Part shown: in pieces, positions 24,535 to 36,780 of the stretch
Layout of the letters: each line of letters starts with the position of its first letter
How positions within the stretch are numbered: position 1 is the first letter of the stretch
Notes under the pieces: model-generated
Seen by the model: only the letters and a program-made list of their open reading frames with translations
Databases searched by the model: none
What the model was told of the DNA's origin: nothing
Assembly (NCBI GenBank): GCA_958298945.1
Contig: OY282606.1
Location: 29,237,740 to 29,301,739, forward strand
DNA length: 64,000 nt
Source: Atherix ibis
Lineage: Eukaryota; Arthropoda; Insecta; Diptera; Athericidae
Direction: 5' to 3'
Program-made: the position numbers and the translations under genes

Positions 24535-25780
24535 ATGTTCAAAAAAATTTTGTGTGCAGTTTTGCTATTTATTGCTACTGTTAACTGTCAATTAGCATTG
24601 CATTCTGATCAACAAACTAATTCTTTTACACTGAAAACACCAGGATTACAACAAACTTTCACTCGATACTATGGTGGACAACAATCGAATTTATTAAGTC
24701 AATCACAAAACCAACAAGCACAACCACCGCAGGTAGATCACTTTTAATTTTATAAAAAAAAAGAAAGTTAATTTTAATAAGTTTACTAAATTGTAAAAAT
24801 AATTTCTACAAAAAACTATTCACTATTTATTTACCTAAATAATGATGAAGAGGTAAAAGACACTAAGAAAAATAGGTTAAAATAGATTTTATTTAAACGG
24901 TACACACTCTAGTCGTATGAAAAAAAGTTATAGATAGAAAGGTAAAGCAACTTATTGACTTTATTTGAAAACAGAAACTCAATAGGCCAAATAAATATCA
25001 TCTGTGGGAAAATCATCAACAAGTATTGAATTCAAAATATGAATCGATATAGAAAAAGACTTTTCTGTTTTTGTTCATTGATCGAAAACATTGTTTTGCT
25101 ATTTGGTTCTCGTAAAAGTTCACTATAAATACACAATCATTTTTATCAAAACATATTGAATTGGGTTTAAATTCTATAAAAGAAAAAAACTATTGATATA
25201 TTTTCGAAAATTTTACCAGAAATTATATTAAAAAATAAAAGAAGATTTTTCAGAGTGTTAATAATATTCATTTTTATTTTAGCAATATACACAGAACTTT
25301 GGTTTTGAACAGCAACAACAACAGCAGCAACAACATCAACAGCAACAACAACAGCAACAACAACAGCAGCAACAAGCTGATGCACATCAAGCCTATTTCC
25401 AGGCTCAGCAAGAGCAACAACAATTATTTCAACAACAGCAATTGTTGCAGCAACAACAAGCTTTGCAACAGCAGCAATATCAATTTCAACAAGGGCAACA
25501 GCAGAATCAGCATCAGCAACAGCAACAGCCACAGTCGCAGTTCTTGTCAGCACAGGATTACGCAAACTTCTTGCAGTTCCCACAGCAAGCAGATCAATTG
25601 TCAGCGACGCCAGCAAGTCAAAGACAAACTGCTGCACCAGCAAAACACAATGCACAACTTCAGGCGAATGCAGCAAATCCTGTTGAAACAACAAACCAAC
25701 TTTTGAGAGTCGCTTATTCACCTTCAAATGAAGTTTCTCACGTTAAATTTTCTAGCGGCGGACTTGCCTATAATTTCTAA
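24535..25780 (+). CDS. small secreted glutamine-rich protein, two coding exons
   Basis: Exons 24535-24732 and 25283-25780 (GT at 24733, AG at 25281-25282, phase 0) give 231 residues. Residues 1-18 (MFKKILCAVLLFIATVNC) look like a signal peptide with cleavage before QLALHSDQQ. Residues 67-145 are dominated by CAA/CAG-coded glutamine, broken by a non-repetitive island (ADAHQAYFQAQ). The tail is not low-complexity: NQLLRVAYSPSNEVSHVKF ending SSGGLAYNF, which looks like a conserved segment of an extracellular protein. The leader CAACAACAAC before the ATG is typical of insect mRNAs. I do not recognise the family; a cuticle or extracellular-matrix role is a guess. Long frames on the opposite strand over the Gln run are shadows. 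Confidence 0.85.
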
Positions 25781-25901
25781 TATAACGTCTACAATATAAA
25801 AAATGACATCTAGAATCATTTCCAATCGATTAATTAGTATTTACAATTGACTTGAATTAGAAATAATTAAAAATAGCTAAAAATTATACCGTTTTTGTAA
25901 A

Positions 25902-25907
25902 AATAAA
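25902..25907 (+). promoter_or_regulatory. polyadenylation signal of the Q-rich gene
   Basis: AATAAA about 120 bp after the TAA stop at 25778-25780. Confidence 0.55.
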
Positions 25908-26029
25908 TTTGGAGAAAAAAAATTGCTTGTTTTGTGATGTTGAAATTTTAACAACCAATATAAATTTAGGTTTTTTTTAAAATAATTTTAATGTTATCTA
26001 CAACTGCATATAATTTGATGAAAATACAA

Positions 26030-26360
26030 GGACGTCAACATATGTAGGAGAAAAGACCCATGGATGCTTCACCAAAAGCGGGATGATTTAAAAAATCTCG
26101 AGGCCACTGCCGTTTTTAACGTCGATGGGTGCTTAATGTATGGTGGAGGGGGGAGGGGGTGACTACCTTACTTGCTGGGGGATTAGGATGGTAGAATAAA
26201 CGTGAATGAAATTCTGTGATGCACAGTTCACGAACGAATGTAATATTTAGATCACAATGGGTATAAATGTTATAAAGGAGTAGAGCTAGGATGCTACCCT
26301 GAGGAACAACCCCGTTTATAGGATAAATTTCAGAACACTCAATATTTTCAGCTACCTAAA
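26030..26360 (-). pseudogene. Jockey-like non-LTR reverse transcriptase fragment
   Basis: Minus strand reads AENIECSEIYPINGVVPQGS followed by ILALLLYNIYTH, the VPQGS motif of Jockey-type reverse transcriptases (GVPQGSILGPILYNIYT). It continues into sequence shared with 53740-53940. It is cut off immediately at the palindrome starting at 26360. Confidence 0.65.
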
Positions 26361-26421
26361 AATAAAGATCTGAGTAATAGGATTTAAGTATCCTTAAATC
26401 CTATTACTCAGATCTTTATTT
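26360..26421. repeat. perfect palindrome with 29-bp arms
   Basis: Arm 26360-26388 and arm 26393-26421 are exact reverse complements with a 4-nt loop TATC. It sits exactly at the junction between a Jockey-like fragment and a rosa-like relic. An AGATCTGAG segment in the left arm belongs to the Jockey-like reading (compare 54548-54560). Confidence 0.95.
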
Positions 26422-26690
26422 AATCACACGATCCTGGAGGCCAATTGACATAACCAAATCTCGAAATAACGTATTCTGCAAATTTCCAAAACGCCAACTA
26501 CAAGACTTCTAGCACAACTCGAAAAGAAATGCTTTAAAAATTAATGATTTTTTGCGCAAAGACGATTTTTGCATAGCTCCGACTATAGGACATAGTCCAA
26601 CGGCGTCAAATCGTACGCTCTTGGAGGCTAATTTCTATCACTAAATCTCGAAAATCTATTTTGCTGTGTTGCTTGTAGGGGTGTGTTATT
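26422..26690 (-). pseudogene. rosa-like relic, third-Asp region present twice
   Basis: On the minus strand the NWPPRSCD region (complement of GATCCTGGAGGCCAATTG at 26430 and CTCTTGGAGGCTAATTTC at 26610) occurs twice about 180 bp apart. Too decayed for any full motif beyond that. Confidence 0.5.
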
Positions 26691-26749
26691 GAACCACATA
26701 TAAAATCTCAAGTTCGTGTTGAATCACATAAAAAATCTTATTAAGTCGC

Positions 26750-27330
26750 TGGAATCATTAATTGTAAGATCGAGGGCTGTCAGGAAACAATAAAGCAGAT
26801 AAGTTAGCCAGAAATGGTACCAGTTACAGAGGAGGTGTACATGCCTATGCAGACGGCTACACACCTCATTTTGCTGAATTCAATAAAGCTGGCAAATGAG
26901 AGGTAGTGTAGTCTTAGCTAGCGTCACTTATCTAGAATGATCTGTCCTAAGCTAGATCAGAAGAGAACAGAAAACCTACTGATGACAGGTAGAGCTCACA
27001 CTAGTATGCTGCCCGAGATCGTTATAGGTCATGGCATATTAGAAGGGCACGCTAAACGACTTCTGTTATAGTAGTAGAGATGAGGAGAAAGAGGATATAA
27101 TTTCTTACCTTTTCTGCTCATACCCAGCTTTCACAACAATCAGAAGGAGAACTCTGGACGACTTTTTCTTTAACGATTTGAGTGATATTGCTTGCATAGA
27201 CATTACAAAAATAAAGCATTTTGCAATTGCTTCCAATTGGTTCTTAGGGTGACAACCAGCCTCCATGGTCATGTTCTATCACAACAGTCCTAATTTTGCC
27301 CTCCGAGTATATGACTGAATCACTCTAAAC
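26750..27330 (+). pseudogene. non-LTR retrotransposon 3' end with RNase H remnant
   Basis: Plus strand, in shifting frames, reads an RNase H C-terminal segment (GNNKADKLARNGT-like at 26790), a basic linker (GHGILEGHAKRL), then ISYLFCSYPAFTTIRRRTL and DDFFFNDLSDIACIDITKIK, typical of the end of insect non-LTR elements. Frameshifts and stops are frequent. Clade not assigned. Confidence 0.6.
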
Positions 27331-27454
27331 TAACCTAACGTAATCTCATATAGTGGATGTATTTATATTGGCTTTGGTATCAATTTCGGCTGTTACAATT
27401 TTCATGGCTACAGAAAAATGTTGTTTGTCATTGTCGTTGGAACTGTATTCTTAG

Positions 27455-28603
27455 CTTAGATTATGGAGTATAAGGAGAGACGACTGAAGCGCCAAGTTGA
27501 AGGCAAAAATCGAACGCAACCTTAAAGCTAATACTGCTCAAAGGCGTAACTTTCAGATAGGGGCAATTTTATGTATTGTATTGTACAAATTGGCTTTGGC
27601 GCACATTTTTGAAATAATAGTTTGTGATATTAATTAAATGCTTATTTTTTTAATTTATTTAAAAACAGAAACTAAGCAAAAGATTTTTTTTCTGTGAATT
27701 TATTAATTTGCATATTTGAAAACATAAAGGAGATACTTTTATGATTAAATTCTGAAAATATATAAAAAAATGTATTAGAATCTTCAAATCATTCTTATGT
27801 TTTGAAGATTCTAATAAAATATTGTTTTCCCTATTAAGTTGGAATAGCTTTAAGTTGGAATAGTATATAAGGATTTACTTTTCAAATTCAAAATTATATT
27901 CTTTTAAATGATGTTTTGGAACACTTACCGTGGATTTATCCAAGCCACCACATATAGATTTTTAGTTTTACATAAATGACAATTGTAAAGACATTTATAA
28001 TAGGTACAATTTTTGTTTATGTAAATATATAAAACCCCCATCGAAAAGTAATTAAACGACCGTCATTGATACGTCAATCTAATCAAAACTAATTGTCTAT
28101 ACTTCATTTTTCGACAAATATTTTGAAACCCTAAATTAATCAACTTATTAATTATATTAATATTAATTGATTACACCTCATTTTTAATAATAACTACACT
28201 TTTTTGGGATAAAAAACACAATATTAAAAAAAATAGCCCGCACCAAACGATTGTTTACATTCGATATGTCAAAACTACAAATTGAAGGAAACGTTAGCTG
28301 CGCCCATCAAAATGTGGTTTTTAGTTCGATAAGTAGAAAACTAGATGGCAGGATTTTATCAACTTTTTGATTTGTATTTTCATTTATTATTCTTTGTTTT
28401 TTGTGATCCAAACTATTTGTATTGAATTTTAATAATATTTTAAAGTAAAATGGTACATATTTTTTCAACTTAAAAGCTTTTAATATACATTTAAACAAAA
28501 ACATTTTTAGCTTAAGTTTAAGTTTTGGTTGATTTCAATTCCACGAGATTTTTTATCTTTGGGAGGAAGATTGTGTCTGCCTTTATACTCTATAATCTAA
28601 GAT
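27455..28603 (+). repeat. dispersed large non-coding repeat, copy E2
   Basis: Left end CTTAGATTATGGAGTATAAG and right end, reverse-complemented, CTTAGATTATAGAGTATAAA form an inverted repeat of about 20 bp. The first 600 bp match E1 in reverse (GCTCAAAGGCGTAACTTTCA at 27537) and E3; the rest differs. The small minus-strand frame at 28307-28504 has no support. Confidence 0.6.
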
Positions 28604-28833
28604 TCTTACCTTAACGCGTAATCAAAAATTCCACAAACATGCAACGCGCAATTACGTTAGGCGTTTTCATGCTCACACCTGTCTTACACTCACTCGTCGA
28701 ATTGCCTTATATAGAAACGAGAAGAACGAAAACATACGATCAAAATCATCAAAGACAATAAAACTAGCACAGTTTAGCATGGATCATCGTCTTATAACCA
28801 CGCATTTATACGTGCTCCCCAATTTTAAAACTA

Positions 28834-29785
28834 AAAGGTCTGTCCAAAAAGTATCGCGAATTTTGTGTTTTTTAAAAAATTATTTATTTCGTTATGAATA
28901 TCTATTTTGTCCCCTTCAAAGTAATCCCCACTAGATATTATACACTTGTGCCAACGTTTTTCCCAATCCTCGATTGGAAAAAACGTTGGCACAAGTGTAT
29001 AATATACTGCAAAAAATCATTTTTTATGATCTTGTTCAGCTCTTCCTTCGATGCCATCTTAATCTCCTCAATCGTAGAGTAGTGTCGTCGTTTCATGGGG
29101 CTCTTCAGTTTCGGGAACAAGAAAAAGTCACAAGGCGCCAGATCTGGGGAATACGATGGCTGCGGCATTATTAGTGTGTTGTTTTTGGCCAAAAATTTGT
29201 GCACAAGCAACGATGCGTGAGCAGGCGCGTTATCATGGTGCAAAAGCCAATATTTGTTCTTCCGCAAATCCGGGCGTTTCTGATGGATTGCTTCCGCATA
29301 ACATGCACGTAATATTCCTTATTGACCGTTCTACCCTGTGGAAAGAACTCATTATGCCCCACGCCCCTGTAATCGAAGAAAACTGTAAACAAAACCTTCA
29401 CATTCGACCGAACTTGGCGCCTTTTGTCGTTCACATCTTCTCGGCCCTCTGAGAATATTTTGTACAACCGATAAACGTTGCTTCGGTCCAAGATAGCTTC
29501 ACCATATACCACAGTTAACATTCGGAATGCGTCCGCACAATTAATTTTGCTTTTCACACAAAATTTGGTACAGATTCTTTGATCCATTTTTTGGAATGGG
29601 CAAAAATCGAAGACGAGCCAATACACGTGCAAGCAAAGCAACTATTAAAAATTAACTGAATATTCAAAATGGCTGAACTTGTCAGTATAAGTGAGATACA
29701 TAAGTACCAACATAACGCCACAAAAAATCGAAAATCGAATATAGGTAACCCGCGGAAATTCAAAATACTTTTTGAACATACCTTG
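28834..29785 (-). mobile_element. internally deleted DD34D mariner copy M2
   Basis: Ends AAAGGTCTGTCCAAAAAGTATCGCG and ...ATACTTTTTGAACATACCTTG with flanking TA. Minus strand: N-terminal helix-turn-helix region (INCADAFRMLTVVYGEAILD, YKIFSEGREDVND) joins directly to QVRSNVKVLFTVFFDYRG, so the first Asp segment is deleted. HHDNAPAHASLL and SYSPDLAPCDFF are intact, and the two Asp are 34 residues apart, confirming DD34D. The C-terminus is disrupted by the palindrome at 28935-29005. Confidence 0.85.
28935..29005. repeat. 32-bp-arm palindrome inside mariner M2
   Basis: Arms 28935-28966 and 28974-29005 are reverse complements with one mismatch and a 7-nt spacer TCCTCGA. Copies M3 and M4 have only the first arm followed by normal sequence, so the second arm is an inserted inverted copy. 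Confidence 0.9.
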
Positions 29786-29910
29786 TAATTGTAAAATATT
29801 TTCTTTTCTTTTATTCGTGGCTGAATTAATAAAAAACAACAATGTTTAACTACTGTCAAATAACAGGTCTGTTACTTTTTCCGAACATTTTAATAGATAA
29901 CCTGTAAGCT
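29786..29910 (-). mobile_element. rosa-like relic end next to mariner M2
   Basis: CTGTCAAATAACAGGTCTG followed by AGATAACCTG resembles the family terminus at 5600-5660. M2 therefore probably inserted into this relic, but the other half was not identified. Confidence 0.4.
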
Positions 29911-32854
29911 AAGAATAAAAACTCAATTTGATAATATGTTTTTGTTTGTTGAAAAAATCTTTTTATTTAAATAATTTCTTTTCAATTATTATTATTATTA
30001 TTAATAAAAATATGAATTTCCATTTAATAAATTATAAATAATTATAATTTTTCTTATGTATTCAATTTAATATATAAACTTTTACTATTATAATAAATAA
30101 TTAAATTTTTATCAATTGGTTTAATTTTTGTGATGTTTATAATTTACTGTTATAATAAATAATTAAACTTTTCAATTTCAGTACTTTAAAGTTTTATATA
30201 TAATCATTTAGCTGTATTTACATTTAGATAAAATTGACGATATACAAAACTCAGCGATATATAATTTCACAAGAAATACTACGAGTAGTTGTACAGGAAT
30301 AAGGAGCAGTTTTGAAAGATTCGTGATAAAATATTTTATGTTTTTCATATGTTTTGCAAATAAAAATATCTAATCATTTATTATTTAAATATTTGAATTA
30401 AAACATTTTCGTAATTATTTCATGTACATTAATTACGATGATATTAGTAATGATCAATTAATTTGAAAAACTATATATATATATCGATATATTGCTGTAA
30501 AAGTGTTGAATTTTCAACGAAATTATCCCAAACCGTTGTAGTTAGCACCATTTAGTAAAATTAAGGGCACTAAATAAATATTTCAAAACAAATTTATCAA
30601 AACTTCATTTTATTCTCTCTACATATATTATTATACAAATAACTTATTTGATTTTCTTTATTATTTAATATAGAATTTGTAAATATTTTTTTAAAAAATC
30701 TCCAATTTCTTAATTGGCAATTAGGTTATATTTTTTATGACACTGACTATTCTTATAAAATTCCACCTATTATATTTTATAGGAAATAAATGTAAAAATT
30801 TCCTTTTAAACACTTTTCTTACATATATTAATTATGTATATTTTTAAAAATTTTGTATTATTATTATTAATACATACATATTTATTACAAAGTATATAAT
30901 TTGAAAATAAAAATATTATTAATTATCTATAGTTCTTATTTTATAATATACAATACTTTATAGTATTAGTATATAAATTTTAAAAATATATCTAATATTT
31001 TAGATTATTTTAAAATAGAATTTTTTTATAACTTTTACTTTTAATATTTTTCAATATTAAATTTTGTGTATATTTAATCACAAAATGCTGAGGATTTGAA
31101 CTATGTCATCTGTGAAAAGATGCATTTTTCAATAATTTCCCTAAATCTGCTCTTGATTTTTTATTTAAAATTTGTTATTTTATATAAAATATTTTCTTTA
31201 TTTTTCCAAAATCTATTTCACTAAGCTTTTACTTTTATCAAATATTTTTATATTCATTATTTTAATGGTTATAAATTTCAATAGTCATAAAATAATTTAT
31301 TTAAAAAAGTATCTATTTTTAATTGTGCTCTATTTATAAGAGATTCATTGTTCAATTTAATTCGTATTAAACGATTCGTAAATGATTTATTTAAGATTCT
31401 GTACCATAAATAATGTTTACTTTTAAAAAAATCGTACTAAATTTTACAGCAATATATGAAATTATAATTAATAATTAATTAAATTAGCTTTGATTTCATG
31501 TAGCCTATTTGATAATTAACAAATATAAAATGTTTACAAGAGATTAATATTTAAAAAATATGCATCAAATGGTTATAAATCTGCCTATTATATAATAAAT
31601 ATTTCATATGTTGAATAACTATGGAATGAGTCCATACAATATTTTTGAAATGATTAAAGGATAATCCATCTTTACGAATATATTTTCTATAATATACTTT
31701 TGTTAATATTGATGGCAAAAATATCTACAATATTTGGAATGAAATTTGTATAGCTTTCAAATATTTCATCATTCATTCTGACATTGAAAAATATTATATT
31801 AAATTAATTAATTATGACATTTATTATTGATGGAAAATTAATTTTAAATATACAATCGTAATATGATATGATATTTTGTTTGGATAAATTTTAATGTTCA
31901 AAATTTTTTTAAGAAATGATTTTTTTTAAGAAATGATTTTTTTTAATGTATTCCAATTAACTTTTTGTATTTCTTCTGATTTTTGAATATACATTTTGTG
32001 TTGAGATAAGAAAATAAGCAAAAATAAATATTTCTTTAATGAAATACATGGAAAATATTTCAAATATATTATCAGAGATAATTTACGAAAATAATCAAAC
32101 ACGTATAAAAATAATAGATTTTCAGAAAAAAATATCTGTTTAAACAATTTTTTTTTTGTAATTTACAAAAAATAAATAGAAAATAGGATATGTCAATTAT
32201 TTTTCTAAATAAACATTATTAAAATCTTTTTGAATACATACAAAAATCAAATACTTTGAAGAATGAAATTTGTTTTCTAATAAATAAATTATTTTTAGAA
32301 ATAATTATCATATTATATTTGAAAAGTTCACATAAAATATTTATTGGAAACTGGGATAGATCTATGTGTAGTCCATGAAATTACAATAGGATATAAATTT
32401 TATAATATTATTACAGATAAATATGTTAAAATCTAACAAAGCAACACTTCGAATATGTTGCTATGAATTTTATTGGAAAAAATTCGGTTTTAATTCCCAA
32501 TAACTTTATGGATGTTAATTTTTTGCTCTAGAGAGTCTATTTTTCCAAATAATATTCTATCAAAAATAATATTGTTATGTTAAAAATTTTATATGCATCG
32601 ATTATAAGCATTTCGAATTAAATAAATAAAATAAAAAAGTATGTTGAAAATTATCTCTTGACACGATAAAAATTTTCCATTTTTTATATTTAAGATTGCT
32701 TTTATAATTTATGTAATATGTTTGAGATCAATGGTTTTTACACATAAAACCAATTTCTTTTTTTTTAAATTTATCTAAAAGTGTATTGAAAAAAAGTATC
32801 TTTAAATAATATTACAGTTAAAATATAATATATTGAATCAGTAAATATATTATC
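29911..32854. other. AT-rich region without recognisable features
   Basis: Extremely AT-rich, with short microsatellite-like runs (TATATATATATATCGATATA near 30474). No coding exon, RNA gene or transposon motif recognised. Confidence 0.45.
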
Positions 32855-33300
32855 AGTAATGGCAAGTCGAAGATGAATCTAGCTCAGGAAGAACTTCAAT
32901 ACCGAAAATTGATAAAAATGTGTAATCTTTCAAGGACTTCTTTTTTAAATGGAGTACTTTTTTTTAAAAAAAGTACGTGAACGGAATAGAAAAAAATGTT
33001 TTTGTTGGAAAAATTGATTCTTATGGTTCCTCTGACAACCATCTGCCACCACTCTCATCCGTCTATTTTCTGATCTATATTCATGTAACTCTTTTTTGTT
33101 CCCTAAGGTGAAAAACCAATTTGAAAAGACATCATCTTGGTACTGTCGATAATATTCGAAATAGTGTACTCGAGCAGTTAAAGGCGATTATAGTTAAAGC
33201 CTTCCAGTACTACTACAAAGAGTAGAAACAATGCTGCTGCCGATGTATAGCTGCCCAAGGGAACTACTTTGAAGAAGATTACATTTAATGCATAAAAAGA
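32855..33300 (+). pseudogene. mariner relic (HHDN lineage), large internal deletion
   Basis: Plus strand reads VEDESSSGRTSIPKIDKNV (N-terminal linker of mariner transposases) and, after a gap, the C-terminal tail MAAVYSC/CIAAQGNYFEEDYI region at 33225-33275. The catalytic middle is gone. Confidence 0.6.
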
Positions 33301-34559
33301 AAATAAATTTTTTGACAAAAAAAAATTTTCATTTTTCTTACAGACTCAATAAAGTTGATTGGAAACATTGTGGGACTGCATCTTACAATAAACAAGAAAA
33401 TAACAATCCGCAAGGATTGAATTGAATACTTATTTTTTGGTATGACCAAATTTGAAAATAGAATTTTTTTTATTTATTTCTATTAGCTGTTTAGAAGGAA
33501 ATTTTTTTTAAATTTTATTTATATCGAAATATGAAAAAAAATCCAATAAAAAACATCAAATACTCTAAACAAATTATATTTTTTTGTGAATTTTTAATAT
33601 ATTTTCATCATACGAATTAAGCGAACATTATTCAGATATTTATCAATATTTTCAGTACACTTTTAATAATATATACTCATACAAAAGATTCTTAATAAGA
33701 TTAAGTTTTCTTAAGTACAAAAATCTACTGTTTTCCTCCATCTCCTATGGAAACGGAATATTTTTCTGAATAAAATATGAGTTTGAGTACTACTTAAAAA
33801 GCAAAATCAATTGGACTTTAGATATTATTTTGCTGTCAACTTTTTCGTTCTCATATTAATAAGAAAATCAAAACGAAAATATACTCAAAGCTTACATATT
33901 TCAAGGATATCAAAAAAGATTCCATTATATAACAATAATGTATACTAGCTTTTTAGAAACAATTTAAAGCATTGCCTTAAAAATGTACACACGCACACTC
34001 TATAGTTCAGTCACCCTCTTCGAAATGGATTCAGTTTGTTATTTTTACATTGTTTACGTGTACATAAAATTTATCATGCTTATATTCGTATGCACATTTA
34101 TCCTTTTAAGATAGTATATTTGAAGTTTTTTTTGTTCGTAAATTTGTGCGAAGTGCAATTACGTAAATGTTCACCTTTGCAACAAATTTTCCAAGTTTAT
34201 GTTATTAGTTGAAAATAACATAAATTGAATTACATAATTAACATTTTATAATTTCCAAAAAAAAAAAAAAAACTTTACGATTATTTTATAATCTTATTAA
34301 ATATTTTATGAATTTTTTTTAAATATTCCGAAAGGTGGATTAAGATTGAACAATATTTTCGAATCGAAGACTTTTTTACCATTACTTAGAAATTGTTTTC
34401 AATTTATTAAAATTGCCTCTTTAAACAAAAACGAATACATGGGCTAAAAAAATACTGTATTTTGTTTTGTTTAACATGCGCTAAAAAATACTGCCCAGAC
34501 AAACATTTTTGTTTTTGGAAAATTACTAACTTTTTATGTTGGCAAAATCAGTTTTTAAC
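33301..34559. other. AT-rich stretch without recognisable features
   Basis: No coding or repeat motif recognised; contains a run of about 16 A at 34256-34272. Confidence 0.4.
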
Positions 34560-34740
34560 TATTCACGCAGCCCGTAAGTGTTTCATGCTACGACAAGCAC
34601 GTCCGTGCGCTAAGCGCTGCAGCCAACGAACGTGACAACGCACGTTGCCGTAGTTGTTGATCGCATACACTGTGAACTGTCAACATTGAACAACGTAAGT
34701 TGATATGCATTGCAGTTGTTATCAACATTGGCTAAATTCG
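34560..34740 (+). promoter_or_regulatory. GC/CpG-richer island, possible promoter or 5' exon
   Basis: An abrupt patch of balanced base composition with many CG dinucleotides (GTCCGTGCGCTAAGCGCTGC, ACGAACGTGACAACGCACG) in an AT-rich desert. It is followed by AACAAC|GTAAGT at 34690, a good splice donor on the + strand. This could be a first non-coding exon of an unidentified gene, or just a transposon piece. No downstream exon was found. Confidence 0.25.
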
Positions 34741-35514
34741 TGAGAATTTTTCAAGTTCATTCCAAATTTAATATACTTAAAATTTTCAAATATTTTTAAT
34801 TAGTTTTACTTAAGTAAAAATAATTTAATTCAATTAATATATAGAATTAAATATTGTTTAGGCTTTTTTTTAAATTAATTTCAATGAAAATAGCTTTCAA
34901 ACTAGTTGTATTTCGATTTAAAAATATTTTGCAAATAAATCGCTATGGGGCTCTAATGGCGACTTTTAATAACTACAAACAAAAATATAAGTTGAGTCGT
35001 TAATTATATTTATCACCATTTTGTTTTGATGATGATTTCTCATAGCAATTTTAATATTTGTTTTTGTAGCCTTTGTTTTAGGTTTTGTTCGTCGTTTAAT
35101 GTTGTGTTGGCAACGCACAAAAATTGTTCGCGCATAAGGTAAATTCAGTTGGTGAGAAAGAGTGAAAGTGCTAGGAATGGAGTTCAGAAAGAAAGTGCAG
35201 GGATTTGTGATATCTCTGGGAAGCGTCTAAATTTACAAATAAAAAAATTATGAATAATTATTCATTTTTTTATTTTGGTATCCAAATTGAAATTCCAATG
35301 GAAAGTGGGGCACTGTTGTTTGACAGGTATTAAGCATGTATGTCATTCTAGACAGTTTTCACTTAGACTAAGTCTTGCCAATTTACAAAAAAAATGCGAA
35401 AGAATACGATAAACTTTTATAAATTTTCAAAAAGAGGTAGTTCTACTATACGAGTAGTCACTTTTCCCGCTTAAAAAATCAAAATTTTCTTGAAAAAAAA
35501 GAAAAATTGCCATA
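34741..35514. other. intergenic, nothing recognised
   Basis: A second moderately GC-richer patch at 35080-35220 (GTTCGTCGTTTAATG ... GGTGAGAAAGAGTG) has no readable coding frame. Confidence 0.35.
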
Positions 35515-35516
35515 TA

Positions 35517-36403
35517 CGAGGTCTGTTCAAAAAGTATCGCGAATTTAGTGTTTTTTCAAAAATGATTTATTTATTTATGAATATCTATTTTGTCCCCTTC
35601 AAAACAATCCCCACCAGATATTATATACTTGTGCCAACGTTTTTTCCAATCCTCGAAGCACTTCAAAAAATCATTTTTTGTGATCTTGTTCAGCTCCTCC
35701 TTCGATGCCGTCTTAATCTCCTTAATCGTAGCGTAGGGTCGTCCTTTCATGGGGCTCTTCAGTTTCGGGAACAAGAAATAGTCGCAGAGGGCCAGATCTG
35801 GGGAATACGGTGACTGCGGCATTATTAGTATGTTGTTTTTGGCCAAAAATTCGCGCACAAGCAACGATGCATGAGCAGCGGCGTTATAATGATGCAAAAG
35901 CCAATTTTTGTTCTGGCACACTGCTTCACGCAACTTGCGCATAACTTGCAGGTAATATTCCTTATTGACCGTTCTACCCTGTGGTATGAACTCATAATGC
36001 ACCATGCCCCTGCAATCGAAGAAAACTGTAAGCAAAGCCGTCACATTCGACCTTTTCGTCGTTCACATCTTCTCGGCCCTCTGAGAACATTTCGTACCAC
36101 CGATAAACGTTGCTTCGGTCCAAAGTAGCTTCACCATATGCCTCAGTCAACATTCGGAATGCGTCCGCGCAATTAATTTGGTTTTTCACACAAAATTTGA
36201 TACAGTTTCTTTGATGGCCAAAAATCGAAGACGAGCCAAAACACGTGCAAGCAAAGCAGCTGTCAAAAATTAACTGAACATTCAAAATGGCCGAACTTGT
36301 CAGAATAAGTGAGAAACATGAGTACCAACATAACGCCAAAAAAAAATCGAATAACGTAACCGGCGGAAATTCAAAACTCGCGATACTTTTTGAACAGACC
36401 TCG
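35517..36403 (-). mobile_element. internally deleted DD34D mariner copy M3
   Basis: CGAGGTCTGTTCAAAAAGTA inverted ends are perfect and flanked by TA (35515-35516, 36404-36405). Minus strand keeps the N-terminal domain (INCADAFRMLTEAYGEATLD, YEMFSEGREDVND), then jumps to GFAYSFLRLQ-frame sequence equivalent to NVKALLTVFFDCRG. It keeps LLHHYNAAAHASLL, where the second catalytic Asp is Tyr, and YSPDLALCDYFLFP. The deletion removes the first Asp, with breakpoints about 12 nt different from those in M2. Confidence 0.85.
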
Positions 36404-36405
36404 TA

Positions 36406-36780
36406 TAAGGTTATAAAAAACCACAAGTAGCTGTCGGGAAGCCATTGTATTTATTGGACCATATTTCTTTGAAAATTTTGTAATAGGAGAGACCACCACC
36501 GTTGATTTTGAATGCTATGGTCTTACAATAACAAAATTTTTTTTAGCCTAAACTTGAAGACATTAACCTGAACTGTATGTGGTTTTAACAAAATGGTGCC
36601 GCAAGCCATAAAACATTATAAATTTTGGCTCTATTGCCAATTAAAATTAACAACCGTCAATGCAAAAATTAAAGTCCAAAATGTATAATAAAAGTATTCA
36701 AAAATTACCTCAAAAGGATCGAGTCCTATGAGAAGTCTCGTATTGCCATCTGAATAATGTTACATTTCAAGCACAGTAAC
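36406..36780 (+). pseudogene. rosa-like transposase relic
   Basis: Plus strand reads PKLEDINLNCMWF followed, after a stop, by QNGAASHKTL, the decayed second-Asp region (WFQQDGATCHTA in functional relatives; Asp is Asn here). Adjacent to mariner M3, which probably inserted in or beside it. Confidence 0.5.

Noticed and set aside
25167..25727. Minus-strand valine/alanine-rich 186-codon frame
   Set aside because: Complement of the CAA/CAG glutamine run of the Q-rich gene.
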